The notes under the pieces: model-generated | Database searches by the model: none | The model's input: the letters and a program-made list of their open reading frames with translations, nothing else | What the model was told of the DNA's origin: nothing | Source: an uncultured Muribaculaceae bacterium | GTDB lineage: Bacteria; Bacteroidota; Bacteroidia; Bacteroidales; Muribaculaceae | Direction: 5' to 3' | NCBI GenBank assembly: GCA_910579035.1 | Contig: CAJTSR010000013.1 | Span: 1 to 64,000 of the forward strand | Length of the DNA stretch: 64,000 bases | In this document: in pieces, positions 15,939 to 23,918 of the stretch | Position numbering within the stretch: position 1 is the stretch's first letter | Layout: each line of letters starts with the position of its first letter | Translations under genes and position numbers: made by a program

Positions 15939-16643
15939 TTAACGGTATAGGAGGAATATCGCAGGTCGCTTGGCATAGTCCGTCTTGTCGGTACGCCATT
16001 TCTTAAGAGGCATGGTGCGTATGCTCTCGTTCTGGCCGGTGATGTCGCAGGCAACGCACAGCAACATATCCGGCGGCAAGGCTGCCGCCAGCTCGGCAAT
16101 CATTCGCGAATTGCGGTAAGGAGTTTCAATAAAAATCTGCGTCTGCCCTCGCCGCACGTTGCGTTCCATTTCCTTGAACGCTGCCGCGCGCCGGGCCGCG
16201 TCGATAGGCAGATAGCCTGCAAAAGCGAAGCTCTGCCCATTGAATCCCGACGCCATAAGGGCCATAAGTATGCTCGACGGCCCTACCAAGGGCACCACCT
16301 GCACACCGCGGCGCTGCGCCACAGCCACAAGGTCGGCTCCGGGATCGGCAACTGCCGGGCAGCCGGCCTCGCTGATAACGCCTACATCGTGCCCCTCGAA
16401 AACCGGGGCAAGCATGGCATCGACCTCTCCTGCGGGAGTATGCTCGTTGAGGACGCTGAAATGAAGACTGTCGATATCGATAGAGCGGTCACAAGCCTTT
16501 AGAAAGCGCCGGGCGCTCCTGAGCTCTTCGACCACGAAATAACGCGTCTGCACCAGCAATTCCAGATTGCGGCGCGGCAACACGTCCCCCGGCTCGCAAG
16601 GAGCCATCAGCGAGGGAAAAAGATATAACTTGCCAGTCGACAT
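15939..16643 (-). CDS. rsmI: 16S rRNA 2'-O-methyltransferase RsmI-like
   Basis: This 234-residue tetrapyrrole-methylase-fold enzyme probably methylates C1402 of 16S rRNA using SAM. GVISEAGCPAVADPGADLV (about residue 88) and VVPLVGPSSILMALMASG are the diagnostic blocks, followed by FIETPYRNSRM. It lacks the C-terminal extension of E. coli RsmI, as do the short homologues of Bacteroidetes, so function is inferred by family. ATG 16643 is chosen over a TTG five codons upstream because the promoter's -7 box (16656-16663) overlaps that TTG. Confidence 0.85.
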   Translation of the reverse strand: MSTGKLYLFPSLMAPCEPGDVLPRRNLELLVQTRYFVVEELRSARRFLKACDRSIDIDSLHFSVLNEHTPAGEVDAMLAPVFEGHDVGVISEAGCPAVADPGADLVAVAQRRGVQVVPLVGPSSILMALMASGFNGQSFAFAGYLPIDAARRAAAFKEMERNVRRGQTQIFIETPYRNSRMIAELAAALPPDMLLCVACDITGQNESIRTMPLKKWRTDKTDYAKRPAIFLLYR

Positions 16644-16655
16644 ATAATAATGATG

Positions 16656-16686
16656 CAAAGATACAAAAAATATCTATACCCGCAAT
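16656..16686 (-). promoter_or_regulatory. Promoter of rsmI-MBL-porV-ispF unit
   Basis: ATTG (16686-16683), 19 nt, TATCTTTG (16663-16656) on the minus strand fits the Bacteroidetes promoter. It shows that rsmI does not depend on transcription through the Abi gene upstream. Confidence 0.75.
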
Positions 16687-16758
16687 TTTTAAGCGCTTAT
16701 ATCCAAGCCAGTTTTATATGCTTACCACAGCGTGAGTATCACTATCTCGGACAGCTAT

Positions 16759-17661
16759 TTATTTCCAAAGAGGTTCATTCTCCCAATCAGCAGAAAACCC
16801 CATCGCCACAACGTCAACGTTAGAGTGAGAATTGAGCAAGGTTTTCAGACGATGTTTAAAATCATTTGACGGATGTGTAAAATTCTGCATATAGGACAGA
16901 CAACAAAGTTGTGCGTAGAGCTTGTTTTTCGGTGTAATGGAAACATCGATCCAATCACCATTCAACTTGACGGGTAGCTGTGGTTTCACCGGAAATTTCC
17001 TGTTCCATATACGTGAGTGGTGCGCCAACCCATTGCGCAAAGCCACAGCACATTTACACCAACTTTCAAGATACTGATGTTGTGGCAAATTGAATTCTCT
17101 CGCAATTTCCTTTTTCAATTTATTATCCTTCAGGTTACAGAATATCCTTGACAATGTTCCAAAAGAAACCACCTCTAACGTTTTCCACACAGGAGGAATC
17201 AAAGGAGTACTATAATTGTCAAAATGCTCCTGTATAAAATCCTCTTTGGACCGAAACACCTCTTGCTGGATACGAACAGTGCAATCATTGAAAATTTTAT
17301 TATCTACAAATAATGCCCTATTCATAACCCAAAAAGCTCCATACCTCAAAGAAAAATGGTGGATAAGCTTCGACCTCAACGCAATCTCAAAACTCTGAAT
17401 AGAGGTAAATATCAAAGCTCTAAGCTCTTTGTCAAAATAATATAAATCAACAGCATTTTCAAAATAGCTGTTCGGTTTGAATGTATGAGCGACCTTATTT
17501 TGTTCCATTGGTCGAAGATAATTAGCCAACCGAAAATAGCTGATAATTTTTAATTGATTTATAGCATCACTTTCATTGATAATCAACAATCCCCGTTGCT
17601 TGAGTTGCTGTATTATCTGTTGGTGGTCGAGCGGTTGTTTAGTATAATTCATAAGGGGCAT
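16759..17661 (-). CDS. Abi_2/AbiF-like HEPN ribonuclease (abortive infection)
   Basis: This 300-residue protein belongs to the AbiD/AbiF (Abi_2) family of phage-defence proteins. The N-terminal part has the usual KQPLDHQQIIQQLKQRG and YFRLANYLRPM blocks. The HEPN RxxxxH catalytic motif is RNGLAHHSRIWN at about residue 209, with no catalytic residue missing. Members are thought to cut RNA and stop growth on infection. The start is ATG 17661 (or 17652); a GTG further up would lie inside the leader RNA. The gene is clearly more AT-rich than rsmI and pckA on either side, has its own promoter, and looks horizontally acquired. Confidence 0.88.
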   Translation of the reverse strand: MPLMNYTKQPLDHQQIIQQLKQRGLLIINESDAINQLKIISYFRLANYLRPMEQNKVAHTFKPNSYFENAVDLYYFDKELRALIFTSIQSFEIALRSKLIHHFSLRYGAFWVMNRALFVDNKIFNDCTVRIQQEVFRSKEDFIQEHFDNYSTPLIPPVWKTLEVVSFGTLSRIFCNLKDNKLKKEIAREFNLPQHQYLESWCKCAVALRNGLAHHSRIWNRKFPVKPQLPVKLNGDWIDVSITPKNKLYAQLCCLSYMQNFTHPSNDFKHRLKTLLNSHSNVDVVAMGFSADWENEPLWK

Positions 17662-17672
17662 AAAAGCAAAAG

Positions 17673-17716
17673 TTCCGCCCTGGTACGCATTAAAAAGAGG
17701 CGTGGCGGAAATTGTC
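17673..17716 (-). ncRNA. AbiF-associated leader RNA hairpin
   Basis: The predicted transcript starts near 17716 and folds at once. TTCCGCC (17710-17704) pairs with GGCGGAA (17679-17673), and ACGC (17703-17700) with GCGT (17688-17685). This leaves an 11-nt loop and a 5-nt ACCAG bulge on the 3' side. The 5' arm is thus an unbroken 11 nt. It ends 12 nt before the Abi start codon. A conserved 'abiF RNA' motif next to such genes has been reported by comparative genomics; this structure is probably a member, but I could not align it. Confidence 0.65.
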
Positions 17717-17720
17717 ACTA

Positions 17721-17752
17721 CAAAGATAATTACTTTACTTCAGTCCCACAAA
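17721..17752 (-). promoter_or_regulatory. Promoter of leader RNA and Abi gene
   Basis: TTTG (17752-17749), 20 nt, TATCTTTG (17728-17721) on the minus strand is a perfect Bacteroidetes promoter. Its start point falls at about 17714-17717, directly before the hairpin. Confidence 0.85.
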
Positions 17753-17810
17753 CTTTTACGCAAATATTTCATAATATTAACTTGGTGCAAGCGGGGCCGG
17801 GAGGGATATA

Positions 17811-17843
17811 AAAAAATGTGCCGGGGTCTCCGGCACATTTTTT
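17811..17843 (-). terminator. pckA terminator
   Basis: AAAAAATGTGCCGG (17811-17824) pairs fully with 17830-17843, giving a 14-bp stem with T tails on both strands. It insulates the Abi unit from pckA. Confidence 0.9.
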
Positions 17844-17865
17844 CTGTATTCTGTAAGAAGTACGA

Positions 17866-19509
17866 TTAGAGCTGGGGGCCAGCGGCAACGAGAGCCTTGC
17901 CGGCTTCGTTGTTTTCGTATTTCTTGAAGTTCTTGATGAAGCGGGCTGCGAGATCTTCGGCCTTGGCGGTCCACTGTGCGGCATCAGCGTAGGTGTCGCG
18001 GGGGTCAAGAATCTTGGGATCAACACCGGGAAGTTCGGTGGGAATCTCGAAGTCGAAGATGGGGAGCTTCTTGGTGGGAGCGGAGAGGATGGCGCCGTCG
18101 AGGATAGCGTCGATGATGCCGCGGGTGTCCTTGATGGAGATACGCTTGCCTGTACCGTTCCAGCCGGTGTTCACGAGGTATGCCTTTGCACCGGCAGCTT
18201 CCATACGCTTAACGAGTTCTTCGGCATACTTGGTGGGGTGGAGTTCGAGGAACGCCTGGCCGAAGCAAGCCGAGAAGGTGGGGGTGGGCTCGGTGATACC
18301 GCGTTCGGTACCGGCGAGTTTTGCGGTGAAGCCGCTCAGGAAGTAGTACTTGGTCTGCTCACTGGTGAGGATGCTTACAGGAGGAAGCACGCCGAATGCG
18401 TCAGCGCTGAGGAAGATAACGTTCTTGGCAGCGGGACCGGCAGAGATAGGACGAACAATGTTGGTGATGTGCTCGATGGGGTAGGACACACGGGTGTTCT
18501 CTGTCACGCTCTTGTCGGCGAAATCGATGGTGGCGTCTTCACGAACGGTAACGTTCTCGAGAAGAGCGTCGCGCTTGATGGCGTTGTAGATATCGGGTTC
18601 GCTTTCTTTGTCGAGGTTGATAACCTTTGCGTAGCAGCCGCCTTCAAAGTTGAACACGCCGTTGTCGTCCCAGCCGTGTTCGTCGTCACCGATAAGCAGA
18701 CGCTTGGGATCGGTTGAAAGGGTGGTCTTGCCTGTGCCGGAGAGGCCGAAGAAGATAGCGGTGTTTTCGCCGTTGAGGTCGGTGTTGGCCGAGCAGTGCA
18801 TCGATGCGATGCCCTTCAGGGGAAGGAAGTAGTTCATCATCGAGAACATACCTTTCTTCATTTCACCGCCATACCATGTGTTGATGATAACCTGCTCGCG
18901 GGTTGTGAGGTTGAACACAACTGCGGTTTCGCTGTTGAGGCCGAGTTCCTTATAGTTGGTAAGTTTAGCCTTGGAAGCGTTGTAAACGATGAAGTCGGGA
19001 GTGAAGTCGGCGAGTTCTTCGGCAGTGGGGCGAATGAACATGTTGGTCACGAAGTGAGCCTGCCATGCTACTTCCACGATGAAGCGAACAGCCATGCGGG
19101 TGTCCTTGTTGGCACCGCAGAAACCGTCTACAACATAGAGTTTTTTGCCGGAGAGTTCGTTAAGGGCGAGAGTCTTGCAAGCGTCCCAAGCTTCCTGCGA
19201 GGCTTTCTTGTTGTCGTTGGGATATTCGGGAGTAGTCCACCATACGGTGTTTTCGCTCTTTTCGTCGAGAACGATGAATTTGTCTTTAGGCGAGCGGCCG
19301 GTGTATACGCCGGTCATCACGTTTACCGCACCGAGTTCGGTAGCTACGCCTTTTTCGAATCCTTCGAGAGTAGGAAGGGTTTCCTGCTGGAAGAGTTCTT
19401 CGTAGGTGGGGTTGTACACCACTTCGGTGGTACCTTCGATGCCGTACTTAGCCAAATCGGCTTTGATTTCAGCTATACGGGCCTTTTTGATTTCTTCAAT
19501 CTTGCTCAT
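17866..19509 (-). CDS. pckA: Phosphoenolpyruvate carboxykinase (ATP)
   Basis: This 547-residue enzyme interconverts oxaloacetate and phosphoenolpyruvate; in Bacteroidales it mostly fixes CO2 on the way to succinate. The kinase P-loop is FFGLSGTGKTTLS (about residue 238), the metal-binding segment GDDEHGWDDNGVFNFEGGCYAK, and the substrate motif GRSPKDKF near residue 70. The start is ATG 19509 (MSKIEEIKKARI); the frame stays open for 25 codons upstream without family-like sequence. It is monocistronic, with a promoter element at 19602-19609 and a strong terminator. Codon use is highly biased, fitting high expression. Confidence 0.97.
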   Translation of the reverse strand: MSKIEEIKKARIAEIKADLAKYGIEGTTEVVYNPTYEELFQQETLPTLEGFEKGVATELGAVNVMTGVYTGRSPKDKFIVLDEKSENTVWWTTPEYPNDNKKASQEAWDACKTLALNELSGKKLYVVDGFCGANKDTRMAVRFIVEVAWQAHFVTNMFIRPTAEELADFTPDFIVYNASKAKLTNYKELGLNSETAVVFNLTTREQVIINTWYGGEMKKGMFSMMNYFLPLKGIASMHCSANTDLNGENTAIFFGLSGTGKTTLSTDPKRLLIGDDEHGWDDNGVFNFEGGCYAKVINLDKESEPDIYNAIKRDALLENVTVREDATIDFADKSVTENTRVSYPIEHITNIVRPISAGPAAKNVIFLSADAFGVLPPVSILTSEQTKYYFLSGFTAKLAGTERGITEPTPTFSACFGQAFLELHPTKYAEELVKRMEAAGAKAYLVNTGWNGTGKRISIKDTRGIIDAILDGAILSAPTKKLPIFDFEIPTELPGVDPKILDPRDTYADAAQWTAKAEDLAARFIKNFKKYENNEAGKALVAAGPQL

Positions 19510-19601
19510 TTTAGGTTGCTTGAAAAAATATGGATTTTTATTTATGTTGTTTCGTTCTGGAATAAGGCGGCTTTTTTGAGCCAAGCCTTGTTTATCGGGT
19601 G

Positions 19602-19609
19602 CAAAGGTA
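19602..19609 (-). promoter_or_regulatory. pckA -7 promoter element
   Basis: TACCTTTG on the minus strand (19609-19602), 93 bp before the start codon, matches TAnnTTTG. The -33 region has no clear TTTG. The untranslated leader would be about 85 nt; no obvious fold was found in it. Confidence 0.6.
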
Positions 19610-19731
19610 ATAAAATTTTCGGGCTTTACGGAGCATTATGGAAATTTTTCTGTATTAATAAAATTTAAACACGCTTGTATCGCTCCTGAGTCGGTTGTGA
19701 TAACGGCAGGCTATAGCCCAAAGTTTTGTAT

Positions 19732-20874
19732 TTAAGCTTTTTTTGCCATACACTCGTCCACTATCCGACGGGCAGTATTGGCTGCGGCATCACCGTCGCC
19801 CAGCGCGGCCTTCATATCGGCGTAGCCCTGCATCTGGGTCTTGAAAGCAGCGGATTCCACATCAAGCAGCGGAGCAAGCGCCTCGGCTGCCGCGCCGGGG
19901 GTGCAGAGGTGGAGCAGCAGCTCGGGAACCACTGTTCTGCCAACTATGAGATTGGGCAGCGACACATGCTCCACATCGAGAATCCTGCTCATAATACCGT
20001 AGGAGAGCTTCGAGCCGTTGGCACGGTACATCACCACCTGCGGCACACCGGCAAGAGCTGTTTCGAGAGTAGCGGTGCCCGAGGTGACGAGCACCCCTCG
20101 GCAGTGGCATAGTATGTGGGCGGTGTGTTCTTCGCGCACTATGGGTATGGTGCCTGCCCCGCTGGCGGCATACACGGCATCAGGCACGCCGGGAGCGCCT
20201 GTTATGATGGCACGATACCGGGGAAAGCGGTCGGAAGCCTCGCGCATTATCGGCAGATTGTTTCTGATTTCTCCCCGGCGGCTCCCCGGCATTAGGGCTA
20301 TCATAGGGCGGTCGCGGAGTTTGTGTCGCTCCAGAAACTCCTCGCGCGACGGTGCTGACGCGAGCTGTCGCGCAATCTCGGCCACCGAGGGGTTGCCGAC
20401 ATACTCGGCATTACCTCCGTTGGCGCGATAGAACGCCGGTTCAAAGGGAAGTATGGAGAACACCCGGCGCACGTAACGGCGAATGTCGCGTATGCGCCAT
20501 TTTTTCCATGCCCATATCTTGGGAGATATGTAGTAATACACGGGTATGCCGAGTTTTGCGGCATATGTCCCTACTTTGAGATTGAACGACGGGTAGTCGA
20601 TGAGTATCAGGGCGTCGGGAGAGGCCATTTCGACGGCATTCTTGGCAGCACTCAGGTTGGCCGCCACCTTGCCGATATTGCGCAGCACTTCGCTGAAGCC
20701 CATGAAGTTCATACGGCGATAGTGCATCAGCGGTTCGTGTCCGGCCGCCACGGCCATCTTGTCGCCGCCGAAAAAGGATATGACGGCGTCGCGGTCGATC
20801 TGCCGTATGGCCGAAACGAGGTCGGCGCCATGTAAATCGCCGGAAGCTTCGCCGGCTATCAGGAAGTAGTGCAT
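19732..20874 (-). CDS. lpxB: Lipid-A-disaccharide synthase
   Basis: This 380-residue peripheral inner-membrane GT19 glycosyltransferase joins UDP-2,3-diacylglucosamine to lipid X, making the lipid A disaccharide. The N-terminal IAGEASGDLHGADLVSAIR block is diagnostic, and IALMPGSRRGEIRNNLP and SGTATLETALAGVPQVVMYR form the nucleotide-binding half. It is the last gene after rnz and tadA but is separated from tadA by 50 bp carrying a repeat-like AT-rich stretch. No other lpx gene is nearby. Confidence 0.96.
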   Translation of the reverse strand: MHYFLIAGEASGDLHGADLVSAIRQIDRDAVISFFGGDKMAVAAGHEPLMHYRRMNFMGFSEVLRNIGKVAANLSAAKNAVEMASPDALILIDYPSFNLKVGTYAAKLGIPVYYYISPKIWAWKKWRIRDIRRYVRRVFSILPFEPAFYRANGGNAEYVGNPSVAEIARQLASAPSREEFLERHKLRDRPMIALMPGSRRGEIRNNLPIMREASDRFPRYRAIITGAPGVPDAVYAASGAGTIPIVREEHTAHILCHCRGVLVTSGTATLETALAGVPQVVMYRANGSKLSYGIMSRILDVEHVSLPNLIVGRTVVPELLLHLCTPGAAAEALAPLLDVESAAFKTQMQGYADMKAALGDGDAAANTARRIVDECMAKKA

Positions 20875-20880
20875 TGCCTT

Positions 20881-20920
20881 TAATTAATTAGGAATTTGGA
20901 ATGAGGAGGGAGGAATTTTT
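20881..20920. repeat. Short copy of the GGAAT-GAGG intergenic repeat
   Basis: The spacer between lpxB and tadA reads TTAATTAGGAATTTGGAATG followed by GAGGGAGGAATT. It is the same purine-rich vocabulary as the long palindrome at 45447-45660. Confidence 0.45.
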
Positions 20921-20924
20921 TCTT

Positions 20925-21386
20925 TTATTTGGGGGAACGCTTGGCGCGGAAAAACGACTGCATCAGTTCCGCGCATTCCTCTGCCCGAACTCCCGGACAC
21001 ACTTCGGCACGGGGGTGGAACGGCGTGCAGCCCGGACGCACTATGGTAGAATAGCCGCGCTTTGCATCGGAAGCGCCGTAGACTATGCGCCCCAACTGGC
21101 TCCAGCCTATGGCTCCGGCACACATCGGACACGGCTCCACCGTCACATACAGAGTGGCTTCTGAAAGGTATTTGCCCCGCAGGGTGCGGGTCGCGGCAGT
21201 AAGAGCAAGCATTTCGGCATGAGCCGTGACATCGGTAAGGCGCTCTGTCTGGTTATGCCCCCGGCCTATCACACGGCCTCCAGCCACCACCACGGCACCA
21301 ATCGGTATCTCGCCCTCGGCAAGAGCGGCGCGCGCCTCGGCAAGAGCCAGCCCCATATAATAATCGTCGTTAAGCAGCGGATTCAT
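20925..21386 (-). CDS. tadA: tRNA adenosine deaminase (TadA-type)
   Basis: This 153-residue zinc deaminase converts A34 to inosine in tRNA-Arg(ACG). Zinc ligands and the proton-shuttle glutamate are in TAHAEMLAL (H57, E59) and EPCPMCAGAI; GYSTIVRPGC lies in the substrate loop. The start overlaps the rnz stop by 4 bp (ATGA), so it is translationally coupled to rnz. Other nucleoside deaminases share the motifs, but length and the C-terminal region favour TadA. Confidence 0.9.
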   Translation of the reverse strand: MNPLLNDDYYMGLALAEARAALAEGEIPIGAVVVAGGRVIGRGHNQTERLTDVTAHAEMLALTAATRTLRGKYLSEATLYVTVEPCPMCAGAIGWSQLGRIVYGASDAKRGYSTIVRPGCTPFHPRAEVCPGVRAEECAELMQSFFRAKRSPK

Positions 21387-22303
21387 ATCAGGGTAATCTC
21401 CATGCCTTCATCGGCAGCTATCACCTCTCCACCAAACACCTCCGATGCCTCGCCGACGAGAACGGAAGTGTCGTGGACGGTTTGTGAATAATGCCCTATT
21501 ACAAGTTTGGAAGCGCCTGCCATAGCTGCGACCTGTCCGGCCTGACGGGCTGTGGAGTGGCCTCGCGGGCGTGCCTTGTGCGCCTGGTCGTCGCCATAGG
21601 TGGCCTCGTGGTAAACCACGTCGACACCTTTGACAGCCTCTGCCACGCGCGTCGAAAAGGTCGTATCAGAACAATAGGCATAGCTCATAGCAGGGTCTGC
21701 AGGCGTGGTAAGGCGCTCATTAGGTATTACCCGACCGTCGGGGAGCGTGAAGTCGGCGCCCTCCCTCAGTCGCTCCATAGCGTAGTGAGGCACGCCGTAG
21801 AAGCGCACCGACTCGCCGTCGATATGCCGTTTTTTAGGCTTTTCGCGGAATATATAGCCCACGCAAGGCACCCTGTGGTTAAGCGGGAAAGCAACAACCT
21901 CGAGGTTGGCGTCGGAATACACCGTGCCGGGATTGGCTGGGTCGATGATGTCGAACTGCAGCTTGTAAGGCCGCTCGCGGCACAGTATGTCAAGGATTTT
22001 CTTGAGCAGTTCGGCACCTTCGGCAAATGTGTGGACAGTAACGGTGCCCTGCACATCGTGGAGCGCCATCGTCGACAGCAGCCCCGGCAGCCCGAGAAAA
22101 TGGTCGCCATGCAGGTGCGATATGAATATATGGGATATTTTGGCAAAAGAGCAGCCGTAGCGGCGGAGCTGCAACTGAGCGCCCTCGCCGCAATCGACGA
22201 GCATGGCCTGCTGGCGATAGCGCACCAGCTGCGCGCTGGGCATATGGCGCAGGGTGGGAGTGGCCGATCCGCACCCCAGTATAGTGACGGAAAAATACGA
22301 CAT
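21383..22303 (-). CDS. rnz: Ribonuclease Z
   Basis: This 306-residue metallo-beta-lactamase-fold endonuclease trims the 3' ends of tRNA precursors lacking an encoded CCA. The metal motif is SHLHGDHFLGLPGLL (about residue 62), and the C-terminal HYSQTVHD region carries the last ligand. The start is ATG 22303 (MSYFSVTILGCGSATP); the frame is open for 55 more codons upstream, but that stretch covers the promoter and a palindrome. It couples to tadA by a 4-bp overlap. The one tRNA gene in this window does encode CCA. Confidence 0.94.
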   Translation of the reverse strand: MSYFSVTILGCGSATPTLRHMPSAQLVRYRQQAMLVDCGEGAQLQLRRYGCSFAKISHIFISHLHGDHFLGLPGLLSTMALHDVQGTVTVHTFAEGAELLKKILDILCRERPYKLQFDIIDPANPGTVYSDANLEVVAFPLNHRVPCVGYIFREKPKKRHIDGESVRFYGVPHYAMERLREGADFTLPDGRVIPNERLTTPADPAMSYAYCSDTTFSTRVAEAVKGVDVVYHEATYGDDQAHKARPRGHSTARQAGQVAAMAGASKLVIGHYSQTVHDTSVLVGEASEVFGGEVIAADEGMEITLI

Positions 22304-22307
22304 AGTG

Positions 22308-22362
22308 CAAAAATACGAATAAGTCGAGCGCAAAAGCAAATAAATTTGCTTTTGTCGAGCGC
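22308..22362 (-). promoter_or_regulatory. rnz promoter with perfect 24-bp palindrome
   Basis: The -7 box TATTTTTG lies at 22315-22308 (minus strand), five bases before the start codon, so the mRNA would be nearly leaderless. CAAAAGCAAAT-AA-ATTTGCTTTTG (22331-22354) supplies a TTTG 21 nt upstream of the -7 box. It is flanked by 9-bp direct repeats GTCGAGCGC (22323-22331 and 22354-22362). A bound regulator here would block transcription of rnz-tadA-lpxB. Confidence 0.6.
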
Positions 22363-22481
22363 GAGTATTTAAGAGGAAGTTCAAAAATACTAAAAAGAAG
22401 CTTTTTCTGCAAAAAAGTAATAAAAAACGGGCTTTATAAAGGGGCCGGCACAACATTTTACCCCGCATAAGCGTACTACAG

Positions 22482-22526
22482 TCAGCAACAGCAGAAAGAA
22501 GTAAAGTATTGAATTAGTTTTTTCAT
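22482..22526 (-). CDS. Possible 14-residue micro-ORF
   Basis: ATG 22526 opens MKKLIQYFTSFCCC and stops at 22482. It lies in the 418-bp gap between rnz and the CarboxypepD_reg gene, which also holds the rnz promoter, a hairpin (22553-22582) and the rightward promoter. Two lysines followed by hydrophobic residues and a triple cysteine could be a tiny membrane peptide. No promoter box was found for it, and chance is a real alternative. Confidence 0.25.
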   Translation of the reverse strand: MKKLIQYFTSFCCC

Positions 22527-22552
22527 AGGATTAGATTTTTAAGGTTTAGACG

Positions 22553-22582
22553 CTACAGGGTAATCGTGAGATTGCCCTGTAG
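22553..22582 (+). terminator. Strong hairpin, terminator-like on the plus strand
   Basis: CTACAGGGTAATC (22553-22565) pairs with GATTGCCCTGTAG (22570-22582) around a GTGA loop; a TTATTTTAT tail follows on the plus strand. No rightward gene precedes it, so either an unseen small RNA ends here or it is a 5' hairpin of the leftward micro-ORF. Confidence 0.45.
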
Positions 22583-22690
22583 TTATTTTATAGGGTATTT
22601 ATTTGAGTTGGATTTATCCATAAGTTGAAAGAGTATGGTGAATTTATTGAAATTTAATATTTTGAAGTAATTTTAAATAAGCTCTTTGTG

Positions 22691-22698
22691 TACCTTTG
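22691..22698 (+). promoter_or_regulatory. -7 element for the CarboxypepD_reg gene
   Basis: TACCTTTG (22691-22698) matches TAnnTTTG, 23 bp before ATG 22722; about 20 nt upstream is TTTTA instead of TTTG. Confidence 0.6.
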
Positions 22699-22721
22699 CG
22701 CATACCAATGCCATTTGAGGA

Positions 22722-23918
22722 ATGCTGTACCGCTTGTCGATACTTTCTTGCCTTCTTTTAATTCAGTTCGCGGCTTTCGGGCACACTACGGCGACCGTCG
22801 TAGTGGATTCTGTGACGGGCACTCCCCTGCCCCGCGCCTCGGTATTCGACCGCATCGGCAAACTCGCAGGGATAGGCAACGACAAGGGCGAACTGCCGGC
22901 ATTATCCGACGAGGACTATCCTATTACCGTGCGCTTTATGGGCTACATAAGCGCCATAGTTCCGCAGGCCGCCGACAGTATTATGCTTCGCCAAAGTGTG
23001 GCCGAGCTGCCCGAGATGGTGGTAAAATCCAAAAAACGCCGCATACTCCACATACTCGGATATATCAGGGAATATTCGATGCTGACCACATACACCGACA
23101 CCGTGCTGCTGTTCAGAGAGAAAACCGTCGACTTTATGATTCCCTCAAAAAAAGAAAAAAAGTACAAGGGCTGGACAAAGCCACGACTGCTGGCAAGCGC
23201 GTCGTACTACCATTTTTCAAATTACGACGGACTCGACAGCGTGAGCAATTACTTCGGGGAACATTTCTCGTATGCAGACTGGGTGGGACTGTTCAAAAGC
23301 ATAGACCCCGCCCCACACTCCAAAACAATCGACAACGACACGGTAATGGGCAAGTACAAGCCCACATCTATCTGGAACAGAAAAGGCGAAACCACACATC
23401 TGTACATAGACGCCATGACAGATTCCGCGAATCAGAGATACATACCTTCCCTCTCATGGATTATCAAAGGAAACGACGATATCGAACGCCTTGACATAAA
23501 GTATGTGTTCGACGACTACTGGGAGGACTCTATCCGCACCGAGAACATATGCCGAATGTCTTTCAGCATCGAATCGAAAGGCCGTGGAAGAAATCTGAAA
23601 CTCCTCTTTCATACCGACAGCCCGATATACGCCGAAACGTATGCCGAGCTATATATAGCAGGTAAAAAATACATCACCACCGGCGAGGCTAAAAAACTGG
23701 AAAAGCATCCGCCTGTAAGCGAGGGTGCGGACATAAGACCACCGGCCGACGCCCCGCCGCTTGATGACGAGATACTGTATCTTGTGGAGCGCGTCAAAAA
23801 TATCGACCACGACAAAGTGCACTCGAGCCTCAAGCCCGACCACCGCATAGCCTCTATGAAACCACTGCAGCCAAAAGTCAGCCGCTGGCGCTACTTCTTG
23901 AGGTCATTCGCTTTTTAA
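22722..23918 (+). CDS. Carboxypeptidase-regulatory-like domain envelope protein
   Basis: This 398-residue exported protein has a signal peptide (about 1-20) and then a CarboxypepD_reg-like beta-sandwich (residues ~24-95, VVDSVTGTPLPRASVF). A mostly alpha/beta region of about 280 residues follows, which I do not recognise. In Bacteroidetes such domains occur at the start of TonB-dependent receptors, but this protein is too short for a barrel and has no plug. It stands alone, and its stop codon overlaps that of tyrA tail-to-tail by 4 bp with no terminator between. A structural or assembly role at the envelope is a guess. Confidence 0.7.
   Translation: MLYRLSILSCLLLIQFAAFGHTTATVVVDSVTGTPLPRASVFDRIGKLAGIGNDKGELPALSDEDYPITVRFMGYISAIVPQAADSIMLRQSVAELPEMVVKSKKRRILHILGYIREYSMLTTYTDTVLLFREKTVDFMIPSKKEKKYKGWTKPRLLASASYYHFSNYDGLDSVSNYFGEHFSYADWVGLFKSIDPAPHSKTIDNDTVMGKYKPTSIWNRKGETTHLYIDAMTDSANQRYIPSLSWIIKGNDDIERLDIKYVFDDYWEDSIRTENICRMSFSIESKGRGRNLKLLFHTDSPIYAETYAELYIAGKKYITTGEAKKLEKHPPVSEGADIRPPADAPPLDDEILYLVERVKNIDHDKVHSSLKPDHRIASMKPLQPKVSRWRYFLRSFAF

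Noticed and set aside
17662..17718. GTG start extending the Abi protein by 19 residues
   Set aside because: The extension would be encoded by the hairpin itself, starting at the predicted transcription start; family members begin near the KQPLDHQQ block.
22304..22468. 55-codon N-terminal extension of ribonuclease Z
   Set aside because: It covers the promoter and palindrome and is not RNase Z-like; the family starts at the MSYFSVTILGCG equivalent.
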